The position numbers were made by a program, and so were the translations under genes. From Stichopus chloronotus (taxonomy: Eukaryota; Echinodermata; Holothuroidea; Aspidochirotida; Stichopodidae): DNA of 64,000 bases. The stretch covers positions 16,137,444-16,201,443 of the forward strand of contig CM037848.1 in NCBI GenBank assembly GCA_021234535.1, written 5' to 3'. This document shows positions 37,936-50,023 of the stretch, in pieces (position 1 is the first letter of the stretch; every line of letters begins with the position of its first letter). The notes beneath the pieces are model-generated. The model made no database searches. It had not been told where the DNA came from and saw only the letters and a list, made by a program, of their open reading frames with translations.

Positions 37936-38520
37936 TCAGATAAAGTGCATCGTGGGAATGGTATGACATCAAGGCTGTTTAGAAATTTGAGACCAAAGTC
38001 ACCCAGCGGTCAAGTTTAATGCAGTTGCCAGAAACAAATAGTTAATGCTCAAAGTTAGATGATAGTGATGCTACATTATTTGGTCATGTTAGGTATTCCA
38101 GATGATTATAAAGGAACTATTTGTGCCCATGGCTGAAAACTGCTTGAAAATTGCTTGAAATGACTGTATGGGGTCATATAGTTTCAACAGAGCTTTGTTT
38201 TTATCATTGTTATTCAGACACCCACTAATAATAAGTGGGTTCCAAAAAGTCATCATTCTCCAAAACAGGTTGGAAGTTTTTCAAGCCTTGTGTAGCATGG
38301 CGTGGCAGGTTCCTTCCTAGTTGATGTCATTTTACTTGTGGGTCACATCACAACATGCAGTATTTATCCCTCTGGTTTATGCCTCTTGCTTCACCCTTGA
38401 GTTTGTTTGGAGCTCATACCACCAGGCTCGGAAACCACAAAGTTTACGACCCATTAATACATGTACAGCAAAAGTCTAGTCACAAGACCCCAGAGTAAAA
38501 GAGTATTTAAAGGACTCTAG

Positions 38521-39010
38521 CTAGTTGTGACTTACATCTTACATAACTTTTTTGCTCTTTCTCCTTCCAAATCAAGTACAAACATATTTTCTTAACAGAT
38601 TTGTGGTAAATAATGATCTACCAATGCCAACTTCTATCAGAAAGTGCCCACCAGGGAGAAAAAAATAAAATGCAGATTTTTTATTTTCTCATGTTGATGT
38701 CCTGTACAGTAGATAATGTTCATGAGGATGTGTTTTATGCCTCTCCCTGCGCTTGAATGCGAATGTCATTTGGTCTAAGACCACCAATGTTTACCTGCAG
38801 AGTTCATTTCAACATTGATGACCTTTGACCAAAGAACATTCGTTATGAATCATGAATACTGCCTACGGGATGTCAAAATAAGAAAAATTAAGGTATCTTT
38901 TTTTCTCCCTACTGGGCACTTTCTGACATAAGTCATAGGCAGATCAAATCCTACACTTGGTTTGAACGGAGAAAATTGCAAAAACTTATGTGAAATGTTC
39001 CTCGCAACTA
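38521..39010. mobile_element. Foldback element with long terminal inverted repeats
   Basis: The left arm (about 38521-38667) and right arm (about 38893-39010) are imperfect inverted copies. 'atcagaaagtgcccaccagg' at 38637 pairs with 'ctactgggcactttctgaca' near 38911. 'gctctttctccttccaaatc' (38553) pairs with 'ggtttgaacggagaaaattgc' near 38960. The outer ends also match (tagttgtgac with the complement of ctcgcaacta). The centre, about 220 bp, has no ORF but includes TGACCTTTGACC. It fits a foldback/MITE-type element. Confidence 0.7.
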
Positions 39011-42000
39011 CCCATCCTTTTTTAACTGGTTGTAAACTTTTCAGTAATGCTCATCAAAAGCAAAATGGCAGTCATTTGGACCCATTGTTTGACATCGGTC
39101 AAATGATATCCCAGTGAGCAGCTAATTTACGTTGATCAGATCATTAACTGCCAGTCTGACAAACCAATTACCACAGAACTGGGGAGTTGTGCTCACTCAA
39201 GTGTGTAAGAGTCTTGGGTTATATTTCTAACAAGTGTCCTCATAAGGTCATCATAACTCTGGTGGAACATTAAGTCGATAAAATATTGACATTAGTATTC
39301 CCATAAGGGAAAGAAATGAACCAAATAAAACTCACTACATTACTTTTGTGACTTTTGCTTATACCTGCCTCATACTGCCTCATGAAAAACAAACATCATG
39401 GAAGTGTTGATAGCATATGCTACCAATTGGCAATGAAAAGAGGATGTGGTTACACAGAAGTTTTGTTTGCATTGACTGATTGTGTCGTTTCTCTCATAGT
39501 TTGTCCTTTTTTGGTTCAAGAAAGTTTATATGCAATACTGCCCTCGATTCTATCAGCTGCTTTTTGGGGGTTGGACTCTTTGTTGGAATTAAATGGCTGA
39601 ATTTAGTTGGTACCTTGTTTTACCTTTAAGGTTGTCTTAAATCTTTTGAAGAAGTTGACCAAATTGGATGACAGTTGTCAAAGTTTCTACCTCTTTTACT
39701 TGTGCTCTTGTAAACTATATTAATATCCTTTAAACTTGGAATTTATTTAGATTGCTGAATATATGGAAGAAGAATAAAAACATTTTTTTTTTCATTACAC
39801 ATGTTTCACTCTCTGCAGTCTTCTAGAATTTGAGAGAAGGCGGGACTCTGTGAACTCTGCAAATGTAATAAAACATCACAGATTTCAAGTTTTTTACGCT
39901 TCAGTTGAAGTAATAAACAGCAGTATCCACATTGTCCTGGTTAATTGCAGCTGTGATGTGCAGACACAGGTAGTAAAAGCACAATGAGAGACTGGCTTTT
40001 ACCCCTCAGAAAATCACTACTGAGTTAGTTTGTAGTCAGTTAAGTATATATGGAAGTGTATTGTCCTAGTTCATAAAGTTAGTGAGGAGTATGGACATGT
40101 TGCCGCAGGCTGTAGTTTGTGTAAAATCTTATTATATGAGACTACAACTTTGCTTTATTCCTTTTTTCAGTACCATAAATACAGGTAGTCTTTTCTTGTT
40201 TTAAGGAGGGCTCATACTACAAGCTCTTTGGAGCTTTTGGGTTTCTCCTGGGGCATTTTATGTTTTGTATTTTTTTTCTTCATGTTTATTAGAAATACTG
40301 TAGGTCTATTATTTCTACTCTGAAAAAAAAATGACTCAAAATAAATGTTCAAGAAATGAAATAAAAAATTGTTAGAAATCGGGGTGGTTGCAATATTTTG
40401 ATCTGAACCTGTTTAGAGCAAACTATGAGGTTGTCAAGCTCAAAACTCTGCATTAATTTCAAAGGTACTAGTGTTCAAAGGAGAAATCATCCAAAAAAAA
40501 AAACATAATAAGAGATAACTATAAAGCATTGAAGAATAAAGCAATACCAATTAATCTACTAAAGAACGCATTCAAAAATGCGATCAGCTAAAGAATGCAA
40601 TTAGTAGTTGCATTTTTATAGTACACTCTCTCTGTCTGTCATTCTGTCTGCTTGTCATCAGATGCCATAGCAAGAACATTTTTTTTTTCAAGTATCAAGC
40701 TCGTACGGATATTAATTACCCTCAACAGTGAGTGAACTGACTGACAGATACGACTGAATGCTGACCTTTCTCCAGCTTGTGAAATTTAAAATGTAAATAG
40801 GAGCCAAGAGTTAAAACCTCTTTGCAGTAGCTGATCTTTTGTTTTACATTACTTTCCTCTCAAGTGAGGCCTAAATTTTGTAAAGTGTTGAGTAACCAAT
40901 GAACCAGAAGTTCTGAACTGTCCTCCTTTGTTTCTTTGGACAAGAAATTAAATGTTGAGTTTTGTTGTTTGCTGAGTACAGTAGTAAATTACTGTCCCCT
41001 TGACAATGTGAGCTGATAACTGGTTACAGATGTATTGATGAAAATACTGTAACCAGACAAGCTGGGAGGAATGACTGCACAACCTAATTAATAACGGTGA
41101 CTTATTATGTATCAGCTGGCCAACTGACCTGCAAAATACAAGTAGCTACAGATATTTAGTGAGGATACAAATGTCATGTCAAATTTTTGTGCTAAAAAAT
41201 GACTAAAATAGCAATCATTTGAGGAACTACCACAATGTGTTTATTTTGATACATGTAACCTGTTATGTGTCTCATTCCTTTAATCTAGACCATCATTTCT
41301 TATTTTCATTTGAATTTTTACAAGAGGGAATTGATGTATTTTCTTACCTACCTTGGGATGCCTCACTGTACCTTTTATGAAGCCTCCTTTATGTCAATTG
41401 TTGATCTATGTTCTGATTCCTGCATTTTACATTTGAACATTAATCAGAAGTGGTTTTCATTAGACTCGAAATGAGGCTTGAGGGGAGTAGTACAGCAGGC
41501 CTACATTGTGTAAAGCCTAATGACGAGTTCATGAATATGTATAAGATATTTTGAAAGTTGCGTAAGGAATTAAAAGACGTAGCAAATCACTTTGGTCCCA
41601 ACATTAACAAAAAGAAAAATAGCTCTTCCCTGAATTATGCCGTGATTGATGTTTGCAATCTGGACTAGAATAAAGAAACATGTTGAGCTCTGCTAATTAT
41701 TCAGTAATGTGTGTTAACGAGCCTACTGTACTGAATTAGCAGATACCTTGAACAGATAGTAATTTATCTTTTGAGGAGCACAGGGATCAACGTAAGGCCA
41801 ATAGAATGTATGAAGATGTTTTGTTGTGTTCAAAAGTCAGATACAGACATAGATGTATCATTACCGTCACAAAGAAATTGAGAGTAATCCATCGAAGTTT
41901 TGTTTACAACTTTAAAGTGTTATACTCCATATTAATCAGCTGTCTGACAGAGGTAGTAATCACCAGTTAACCAGTGTGTTGAAAATGGGGACCAGATTGA

Positions 42001-42416
42001 AAGTTTACCTGAGTGCACTCTTTCTTTCTCTCTATGATCAAGCACAGAATCTAAATGGAAAGGAAAATGGTATGAACTCTTTAGGGCAGTCCACTTGTAT
42101 CCTCTGCTGTTGCTTTTAACATTACCTTTAGCATTCAAGGGATATTGACATTTGGTTGGCTGTCAAATTCTCAAGTGCAGAGCCATTCAGAATGTATCCA
42201 GTGTCTTGAATGGAAGATTAGCTAATTACCTTCATTTTCATCCATATACTAGGCCTACAATCAATGCTTACATGACAAGGGCTGTAAGTAACCTTGAAGA
42301 AGGGCACAGCCAAAATGAGCAAATTGGCAACACTGCAGGTCTATGTTATTTCATAAGACATATACCAAGGGGACCACAACCATCAGTAAGGGCCCGATAG
42401 CCATCGGTAATTTCAA

Positions 42417-42447
42417 GCCCTGCTACTGCATGAGGCAGTAGCAGGGC
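42417..42447. other. Perfect 13-bp hairpin
   Basis: GCCCTGCTACTGC, loop ATGAG, then GCAGTAGCAGGGC: a perfect stem of 13 base pairs. It lies within MALSU1 intron 2. Too short for a microRNA precursor on its own; function unknown. Confidence 0.8.
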
Positions 42448-43507
42448 ATTTTGTTAAGTAGTCATGTTTAACCAAAACTTGTCAAGAAGATGCAAACATA
42501 AAATTATCCCACAATAATTGAATCCAGGTTATGTGAAAGTCTTCTTCTAAATTATAGTACAGTACTAGCACTTAAAAGTCATGTTTCAAAGTACCTGTGG
42601 TATATGCAGTCATCAATTGTAATACTCTCACAAGTTCAAAAATGTTTTATTTGCAGCCAGCAATACACTGATCTCCACTGAGTTAATACTTTAAAGTAGC
42701 ATGTGTGTAGTTTTGATGATAAATGCCACAAATACTTAAATCTTATCAAAGAGATCAATCTATGCTTGCAATTTAGTTTCATATGTTTACACAACTTATG
42801 AAAAAGTTCACTTTATTTGCTGGGCACTAACTAGAAAATGAAATTTCTGGTGACAATTACATCTTGCAAAATTGGATGGAATTCGCAATTTATCAGGCAG
42901 CTACCACAGTGTACAAATTACATTTTACATGTCATGTGATTCACCTCACTTGTAACGCATCAGAATGGCAGGATGGGAAGGAGGCGCTAGTCCAGTATTA
43001 GACCAGGTTGGTGCCAAAGGTAGTCTTAAAGGTTACCAATACTCTTTAGCTCATTAGATGGTAGTGCATTTGTTATGCTGAGACAGGTAAGTGAGTCATT
43101 TGTAAATAACCAAACCAAGTAAGTGTTGGGATTTTTGTGGCTGTTGTATTTGCACACACAGAGAGAATGAAAGATCTGCAGCGAGAAATATGGTTTAATC
43201 ACTGTATTTGACCTTCATACATTGTATACATACAGTCATGTTACCAGCATCTGTTGTTCATTCCGGGTATATTTACAGTTACATGGATGTAGAAGACATC
43301 ATTAAGCCTGTTTTGGCATTTCTTTGGGGACTTTCTGTCACATTGTACATATTCTTATCATAAAAGAAATAATTTTACACATTGAATGTTAAATTACTAC
43401 CCAGATCAGAAGTTTCACTCAGATACATTGTACATTTGACAAACAGCATGTACAGCTTGCATGAGAACACTTTGTTGTCATGCATGCTGTACATAACATG
43501 ATGATAG

Positions 43508-43852
43508 GATACATGATGTTATATTAACAGATACATGGTGTTATATTAACAGATATATGGTGTTATATTAACAGATACATGATGTTATATTAACAGATAC
43601 ATGGTGTTATATTAACAGGTACATGGTGTTATTAACGGATACATGGTGTTATATTAACAGATATATGGTGTTATATTAACAGATACATGATGTTATATTA
43701 ACAGATACATGGTGTTATTAACGGATACATGGTGTTATATTAACAGATATATGGTGTTATATTAACAGATATATGGTGTTATATTAACAGATACATGATG
43801 TTATATTAACAGATACATGGTGTTATTAACGGATACATGGTGTTATATTAAC
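43508..43852 (+). repeat. 22-bp minisatellite with higher-order pattern
   Basis: About 16 copies of 'gatacatggtgttatatta' plus 'aca'. A 20-bp variant lacking 'at' and ending 'acg' recurs in the same order with full-length units, giving an 86-bp higher-order period repeated about three times. This indicates recent unit-block amplification. Confidence 0.95.
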
Positions 43853-44399
43853 ATACAAAGCAAAATGGTGAAATATTTTGACTTTGCAACTATTTCAAGG
43901 CCTGAAGAAGTTTTGTTTTGTGGTACCCACGTACCCAACGGACTATGAACTGTGGGGACACGGGTCTGAACTGTGTATTTTGTATAAATAATACAGTACC
44001 ATAGTATACATGCAGTAACGTTTGTTTAGAGTGTACCTGTGTACAGCCTGGATTTGTCAGTCTGACTGAAAGTTTAGCAAGTTGAAAAGTCATCTGATTA
44101 TATCTGCATATTTGTGTAATCTTGTTAATTTATCTTCATGGTAAAATCCAAGGACTGTAACATAGTGCTAGGGTTGTAAAGATTTGTTTAATGCTACTGT
44201 AACGCAAGTTCAGAGAAGGATAGGCAACAGCTGATGACTTCCAGGGCAGGGGCAAAGTAAACATAATATGACCAAAAACAAGCAAAAACAGTTAACACAG
44301 TATATTCTGAAGATTAGCTATTTACAACATCGGAATTACATGTCAATCATAGTGGGTAAAATTGAATCTCTAATACAATATCAACAATGTCTGTAGAAG

Positions 44400-45440
44400 G
44401 CACGCACATTCGGTGGACAGCACTTTTGTACGAAGCACACAACCTCGGTCAACGCATGCAGCCTCGGTGAGTAGGAGTCCTTCTCGAAGACACACGCACC
44501 CTCGGTGAGCAGGAATCCTATAGGACACACGCACCCTCGATTAACAGGTGGTCCCTCAATAGGATGTACGCACCCTCTGTTGACAGGTGGGTCGTCTTTG
44601 GGACGCACGCACCCTCGGTGAGCAGGAATCCTTTTATAGGACGCACGCACCCTCGATTAACAGGTGGTCCCTCTATAGGATGTACGCACCCTCTGTTGAC
44701 AGGTGGGTCGGCTGTGGGTCGCACGCACCCTCGGTGAGCAGGAATCCTTTTATAGGACGCACCCACCCTTGATGAGCAGGTAGTCCCTCTATAGGAGGCA
44801 TATATCCTCTGCTGGCAGGTGGGTCGTCTGTGGGTCGCACGCACCCTCGTTGAGCAGTGGTCCATCTGTAGGATGCACGCACTCTCAGCTAACAGGTAGT
44901 CCCTCTGTATGACGCACACACTCTCGGTGAACAGGTGTTCGTCTGCAGTCAGTCTGTAGGACGCATGCACTCTTGGTGAACAGGCATCCCTCTGTAGGAG
45001 GCATGCACTCTCGGTGAAGATTAGTCCCTCTGTAGGAAGCACGCACCCTTGTGAAGAGTACTTCTGTAGGACGCACACACCCGCTGTGAACAGTTTTTCT
45101 AGGATGCACGCACCCTCAGGCCTTGAATTCTGAGGCGTGTGAGTGTGATTGCACGCCACCACTCGCCTCAATTCACCGTGAGGAGTGCGACGTTTTGCAC
45201 ACCTTGATAAACAGAAGGGTACTAAGATGAATGTCTTACAGTTTAACAAACAGCACACCTACCACACTCCCTACTTTCCTGAGGAGTGTGATTTGTAGCA
45301 CACCTGGAAAATCTAAAACTCAAGGCATGCACCCTCGGTCGATAGGACTTCTAAAAACTTCTGATGGACGCACTCACCCTATGTCGACAGGACTTGTAAA
45401 AACTTCTAAGGTATGCACACACCCTCGGTGAACAACATAT
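44400..45440 (+). repeat. ~39-bp minisatellite with 116-117-bp higher-order unit
   Basis: The core 'gcacgcaccctcggtgagca' repeats every 38-40 bp with alternating spacers (aggaatcctttt, ggtggtccctc, ggtgggtcg). Anchors at 44535/44652 and 44614/44730 show a 116-117-bp higher-order unit. Because 117 is divisible by three, the minus strand stays open for 246 codons; that ORF is a by-product. A transposon copy (45117-45329) interrupts the array. Confidence 0.92.
45117..45329 (+). mobile_element. 213-bp non-autonomous DNA transposon, copy 2
   Basis: Same element as 34594-34807, same orientation and roughly 80% alike. It begins CAGGCCTTGAATTCTG and ends AAAACTCAAGGCATG. CACCCT flanks it on both sides (45111-45116 and 45330-45335). 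Its insertion into the 39-bp array is clear, because array units resume at once on the right. Confidence 0.88.
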
Positions 45441-46692
45441 ATATTTATTTATACAGTAAATGGTAAGTGCTTTATACCTTTACTTTCGACAGGAATAGCA
45501 AGAGTGCAAGTATTCTCCTACCTCATTTCTTTAAAATATGACCTTAGATGAGATCAGGGCCACTTTTCGATCATTACTGGATAAATTTTACATGATAAGT
45601 TATATCGGAAAGGGGTGATTACTTCTCCTTGGGAGGCAAACAGGCAAAATGTTGTTTTCACCCTGAATTACAGTATTCAGTACACCTGTGTACACCTTGC
45701 AGTATCACTGAGAACTGACTCTTTCGCACCACAAGGCAGAAAATATCTAACTATTACAAGTTATCACATCGTTATCACATGTCACAGGATGTCCTACTCT
45801 TGTGGCAAAAGTGTCGAGCGCCCTCGCTCAGAATACCGCTAGATGACAGAAATTTTATTAAACTACCGTACATATGTGCTACCGTACTGCCGACTTGTAG
45901 ATAGTGTTCTTGTCTACTGTAAGTTCAAAGGTTTGAAAGTTCTTTGCTTTCTGAACATCTGCATTTTTAAATATATACTGTACTATCCAGCCTTTTTATG
46001 TTCTAAAGGTAATTACCAAATCATTGACATTTGGCAGACATTTACCTTCAACCACTGGAGAGACATTTGCAGTGCACAGTGATGACTTTGTATCAATTTT
46101 AAGATTGTCTTTCAAAGCATTTGACTTTTAATTTCACCTGACTTTTTTTTAACAACACCTGCTCACTATTTCTTGTATAATAATTAGTTATTTAAACTCA
46201 TAAAATATCACAATTTTGTAAACTCATTTGCTAGTTAAGTAGTAAAGGTAAAATATACCTTATTTTCATTATGCATCTACTTAAATAGAAACTGAAATTA
46301 ATTAATATTCATTGCTTCCTTGATGAAGCATCACCTTCAATGGGATAGGTAATATTCCATTGCTCCTGATCCCGCTCAATGGCAATTTGTGTAATCAGTA
46401 TGATCAAAGATGAAAGTGAATTAGGAATCCATACTGGGAATGTTCTGTACACACCGTTTACGGTCTTGTGATTCCTACTGTCAAGTGTAATAAAGAAATC
46501 TGTTTTTATAATTTTCGTTTTTGGTTCTCATAGAAATATAAACCATTATAACATCTAAGTCATGATAGTGTGTAATGACTGCATATCAATGTCAATATCA
46601 TTAATCAAATTCCTGTTTAGTTCCATATACAGGCTTACTCATGTAAGAGGCGTTCAGGCTGGGGTACTGTAGGTTACTACACTTTATATAAG

Positions 46693-46797
46693 CAGTTGTG
46701 ACTCGGTGTTCGGAAGTTGCCACTCGACTCCACTTTACTTGAAAGTTGTGACTCTTAGTGGTTGGAAGTTGCCACTCTACTCCACATTTCTTAGAGT
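46693..46797 (+). repeat. ~58-bp tandem duplication
   Basis: Two copies of 'agttgtgactc...ggaagttgccactc.actccac' lie side by side with several differences. Confidence 0.8.
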
Positions 46798-49072
46798 CAT
46801 AACTTCCATGGAGTACATATATAGTATAACTTACAGCTACACCCACTTGCTCTCGTAATTGAAGTGGTATAGATGTAGCTGATTTCTTTTAAATTTTCAC
46901 AGATTTTTTACATTGCCTCCAGTGATGATGTGTCTGTTGGTTTTTTTTTGTCCTTTGGAACTTGATTTTTTTCACAGCCTGTCAGAATTCAAGAACATCT
47001 CAAATTTGTTCAATCTTGTATGTTCTTTTTGTTGCCTTGTATTTTTTGTAACTAAATGTGTTCTTGCAAATTGCCTGAAGTCGTTATGCATTGTTTTCAC
47101 ACTTTCTCAGCAAACTCATGAATAGTGAATACAAATGAAGGTATCTTTTGTCAAAGATTTTCAGGACCTACAGATGAAGTGCTTTGAACAATTGAATTAT
47201 ACAGTAACAACTTGTTTACATCAATGTTACAAAAGGAAAGGTATGAAGAGAATATGTTCATATAATCGTAGAGAAACTACTCAAAGCCAGGGAACTCAAG
47301 TTTAGTCTAGGCATGAAACAAGAAATTGTGCATACAGCACATCGTGGTTTAAGTTGATATCCACAGTTGAGCTAGTAAATGAAGGTGAAATGGGGTAAGG
47401 AGTAGGTTTGAGTGACACCCACATTTTTGGAGATGGGTACTCTCACATCCTGACTAGTGACAACACTGAAGCTAATCTGATGCTACTCGCGACTCTTACC
47501 GTACAATACCTGTCACTGGATTTAGTGATGTTGTAAGTGTGGCCTACATACATGCAACTAGCCTTCCCAGCACTGTTGGTATATAATGCTTCTTTAACCT
47601 ACATACCAAAACACCTGCAGACAATTAGAGATTTATCTCATCTAAGATTCAAGGTCTCTATATTTTTGAGTCTTTTTAAATGTCTGATGATTGGCTCAAA
47701 AGAACATGAATAATCATAGCCTAAGGAAAAGAAGTATTGAGTGCTACTTACTGTAATTGATTATGTCGCCATACGTGAATTTTAAATTGAATTTTTTTTT
47801 CATTTGATTTTTTAAATTGAATTTCTGTATGCAGATATTCAGAATCCAAGCGATAGTTCGCGGATGTTGGTGTTACGAATGCAATCAGAGCTGATGCATG
47901 AGTAATACATATCCGTTATGTAGGCCAACAAACAAAAACATATTTTGAGCAGGAATTATGGGCAATGTAGTGCCCCTTACAGTGTTGGTAAGTTAGAATT
48001 GTGCTGAACCCTAATAGCTTTTCTTGTCAGGTATAGACCAGTCTTAATTTGGGAACCAAATGGAATTAATTCAAAATTCTAAGCACATCAAAAGAATGTT
48101 TTTTATGTATGGTGTTTTAAATATTCCATGTGAGTAGTGACTCCAAGCCATGTGGAATTGATCGTTGACTCGCTGAGATTCGTGACATTGAAGTAGAGTC
48201 GAGTAACCCACACATACCTAGTAATAGGAGAAGCTGAGGGTAAGGATAGAGGCTAGGGGGTGAGGGCTTGTCAGTCAGTCATAAGGAGTTCTTTATGCTG
48301 AATGTATATTCATTCAGTCATATTTAGTTTGGCTGCATCATTACTACTTATCTAGTTTCCTGGATCCTGAGGATGGTAGGTTTGAAAACTATACAACAAA
48401 GCATGTTCTGTGCATTTTCACTCTACTATAATGGTAAATATGGTGCAACTTGTTTATACCATCTCAGGATCTTAAAAACTACTTTACACAGCATGTTTCA
48501 TTTTCACTACCCTTTTTATTTTGTACATCAGTGCTCTGTGGCCAACATATATGTGAAAAGGATTGTTTTAATCTCTCATCTGTAAGATTGAATATATTCC
48601 ACCATATATCTATCTGGGTTTATAAATAAAAAAAAAAGTGACATTCAATTATACATATGTGATGCAATGTTATACATCTCATTCCATTACCAAGTCTTTT
48701 GCTCATTCTTAAATGTGTTACATTTCCAACATTTAGATAAAATCATATCACTTTGACTTTCTTGTTTTTAATTGAACCCTTGTACCACACATCCTCAGCA
48801 TTTGTGTGTAATCTTCTGAAATATGTCTCTTCTTTCCACCTGAGCATTGTTTGGGTGATAAGAGCCTCCTGCAATGACTTTCCTATGGTTTCAAGTTTTG
48901 AGATGTTAGTATGAATTGGATACTGATGATTGTGAAAATGCAGGATAAAGTAGTGGTTACCTTACACACAATTCTTAGGTTTTCCCACCCCTCCCTCCTG
49001 TCTCCCACCTTTCCCACCTGCCTCCCTCAACCTCTCATTTAACCTTCCCAGCAGGTGTTAGTATGTACCATT

Positions 49073-49460
49073 TTTGATTCCTTGCCGAAGGCAGAAGGAA
49101 TCTATGCGATGGTGATGTCGTGTGTGTGGGTGTGTATGTATGTGTGTATGTGACACTTCTTGTAAACACGATATCTCAAGAAGGGTAACCATGACTGATG
49201 TCATAGTTGGTGTGTGGGTTGGTCATATTGAGTAGATGATCCCTATTGTTTTTGGTGGAGGTCAAAGGTCATTTGAGGTCACCAGAGGTCAAAATGTGAA
49301 AACCTTGTAAACACGATATCTCAAGAACAGTAACTGTGACTGATGTCATACTTAGTGTGTGGGTTGTTCATATTGAGTAGATGATCCCTATTGTTTTTAG
49401 TGGAGGTCAAAGGTCATTTGAGGTCACCAGAGGTCAAAATGTGAAAACCTTGTAAACAGA
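49073..49460 (+). repeat. Dispersed repeat, 145-bp-unit family, best-kept copy
   Basis: A head 'ttgattccttgccgaaggca' plus GT-rich run, then two nearly identical 145-bp units ('tgtaaacacg' at 49161 and 49306, truncated third at 49451). Each unit contains four perfect AGGTCA half-sites, at 49259, 49266, 49276 and 49286, and again 145 bp later. The near identity of the units marks this as the youngest copy in the window. It lies in MALSU1 intron 2. Confidence 0.9.
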
Positions 49461-49941
49461 AAAGATCAAATACTGACAGAAATGATCTTATACATCCAAA
49501 TGATTGGTGACTGAGTGTGTGAAGGTTTCAATGGCATTCCATGCTGGCCAATGATATGAAGACTTAATAAACAGTGTGTGCACCCTACCAATGATATCGT
49601 ACCCATTTCTGCGATGGCTATCGGGATTCTACTGTGACTTAATTCAAAATTTATGCCTAAGTCAACTTCATTGTCATGCTCCAATGTACACATGGTGTTA
49701 TATGACCTTGTCAAGTAAAATTTCATATTCTTACTTTACAACAAACCCATAGCCTAGCAGAAGTTACTGCATATTTTACAGGTGCACGGGCCCCCGACCA
49801 ACTATGGACTGTGGCTACCTGAGTCCAGATTTTTAGGCAAAAATTTTTTTGAAGACGTGTGCAAGAAAGCAAATATGGTGTTTCACATTTACCTTTGAGA
49901 TGAAAGTAAGTGGCTTTTTTCCCCTCTTCTTAAAATTTCAG

Positions 49942-50023
49942 TATAAGCAGAAGAAATCAAGCAAACATACTTTCGTTTTTGTGGAAGGAAAAACTGCTGA
50001 TGACTGGATGTGCTTGGATTTTG
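49942..50023 (+). CDS. MALSU1: MALSU1 exon 3: RsfS core
   Basis: The acceptor is 'ccctcttcttaaaatttcag'; it enters in phase 0 and leaves in phase 1 at TTTG|gtaagt. It encodes residues 247-273: YKQKKSSKHTFVFVEGKTAD then DWMCLDF. The motif EGK..DDW.C.DFG is the conserved RsfS segment in which the Trp precedes the central strand. It lies 12.7 kb beyond exon 2; the matching phase and motif order establish the link. A copy of the AGGTCA-rich repeat ends about 480 bp upstream. Confidence 0.93.

Larger units (their letters stand above)
37227..49941 (+). other. MALSU1: MALSU1 intron 2
   Basis: A 12.7-kb intron (gtgagt...ttcag) splits the RsfS domain. It is filled with repeats listed separately: minisatellites at 37.6, 43.5 and 44.4 kb, a foldback element at 38.5 kb, a DNA transposon at 45.1 kb and an AGGTCA-rich repeat at 49.1 kb. 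I see no other exon. Intron 1 (35929-37050) holds only the candidate antisense exon. Intron 3 (50024-53120) holds nothing I can name besides a C-run near 52072. Confidence 0.8.
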
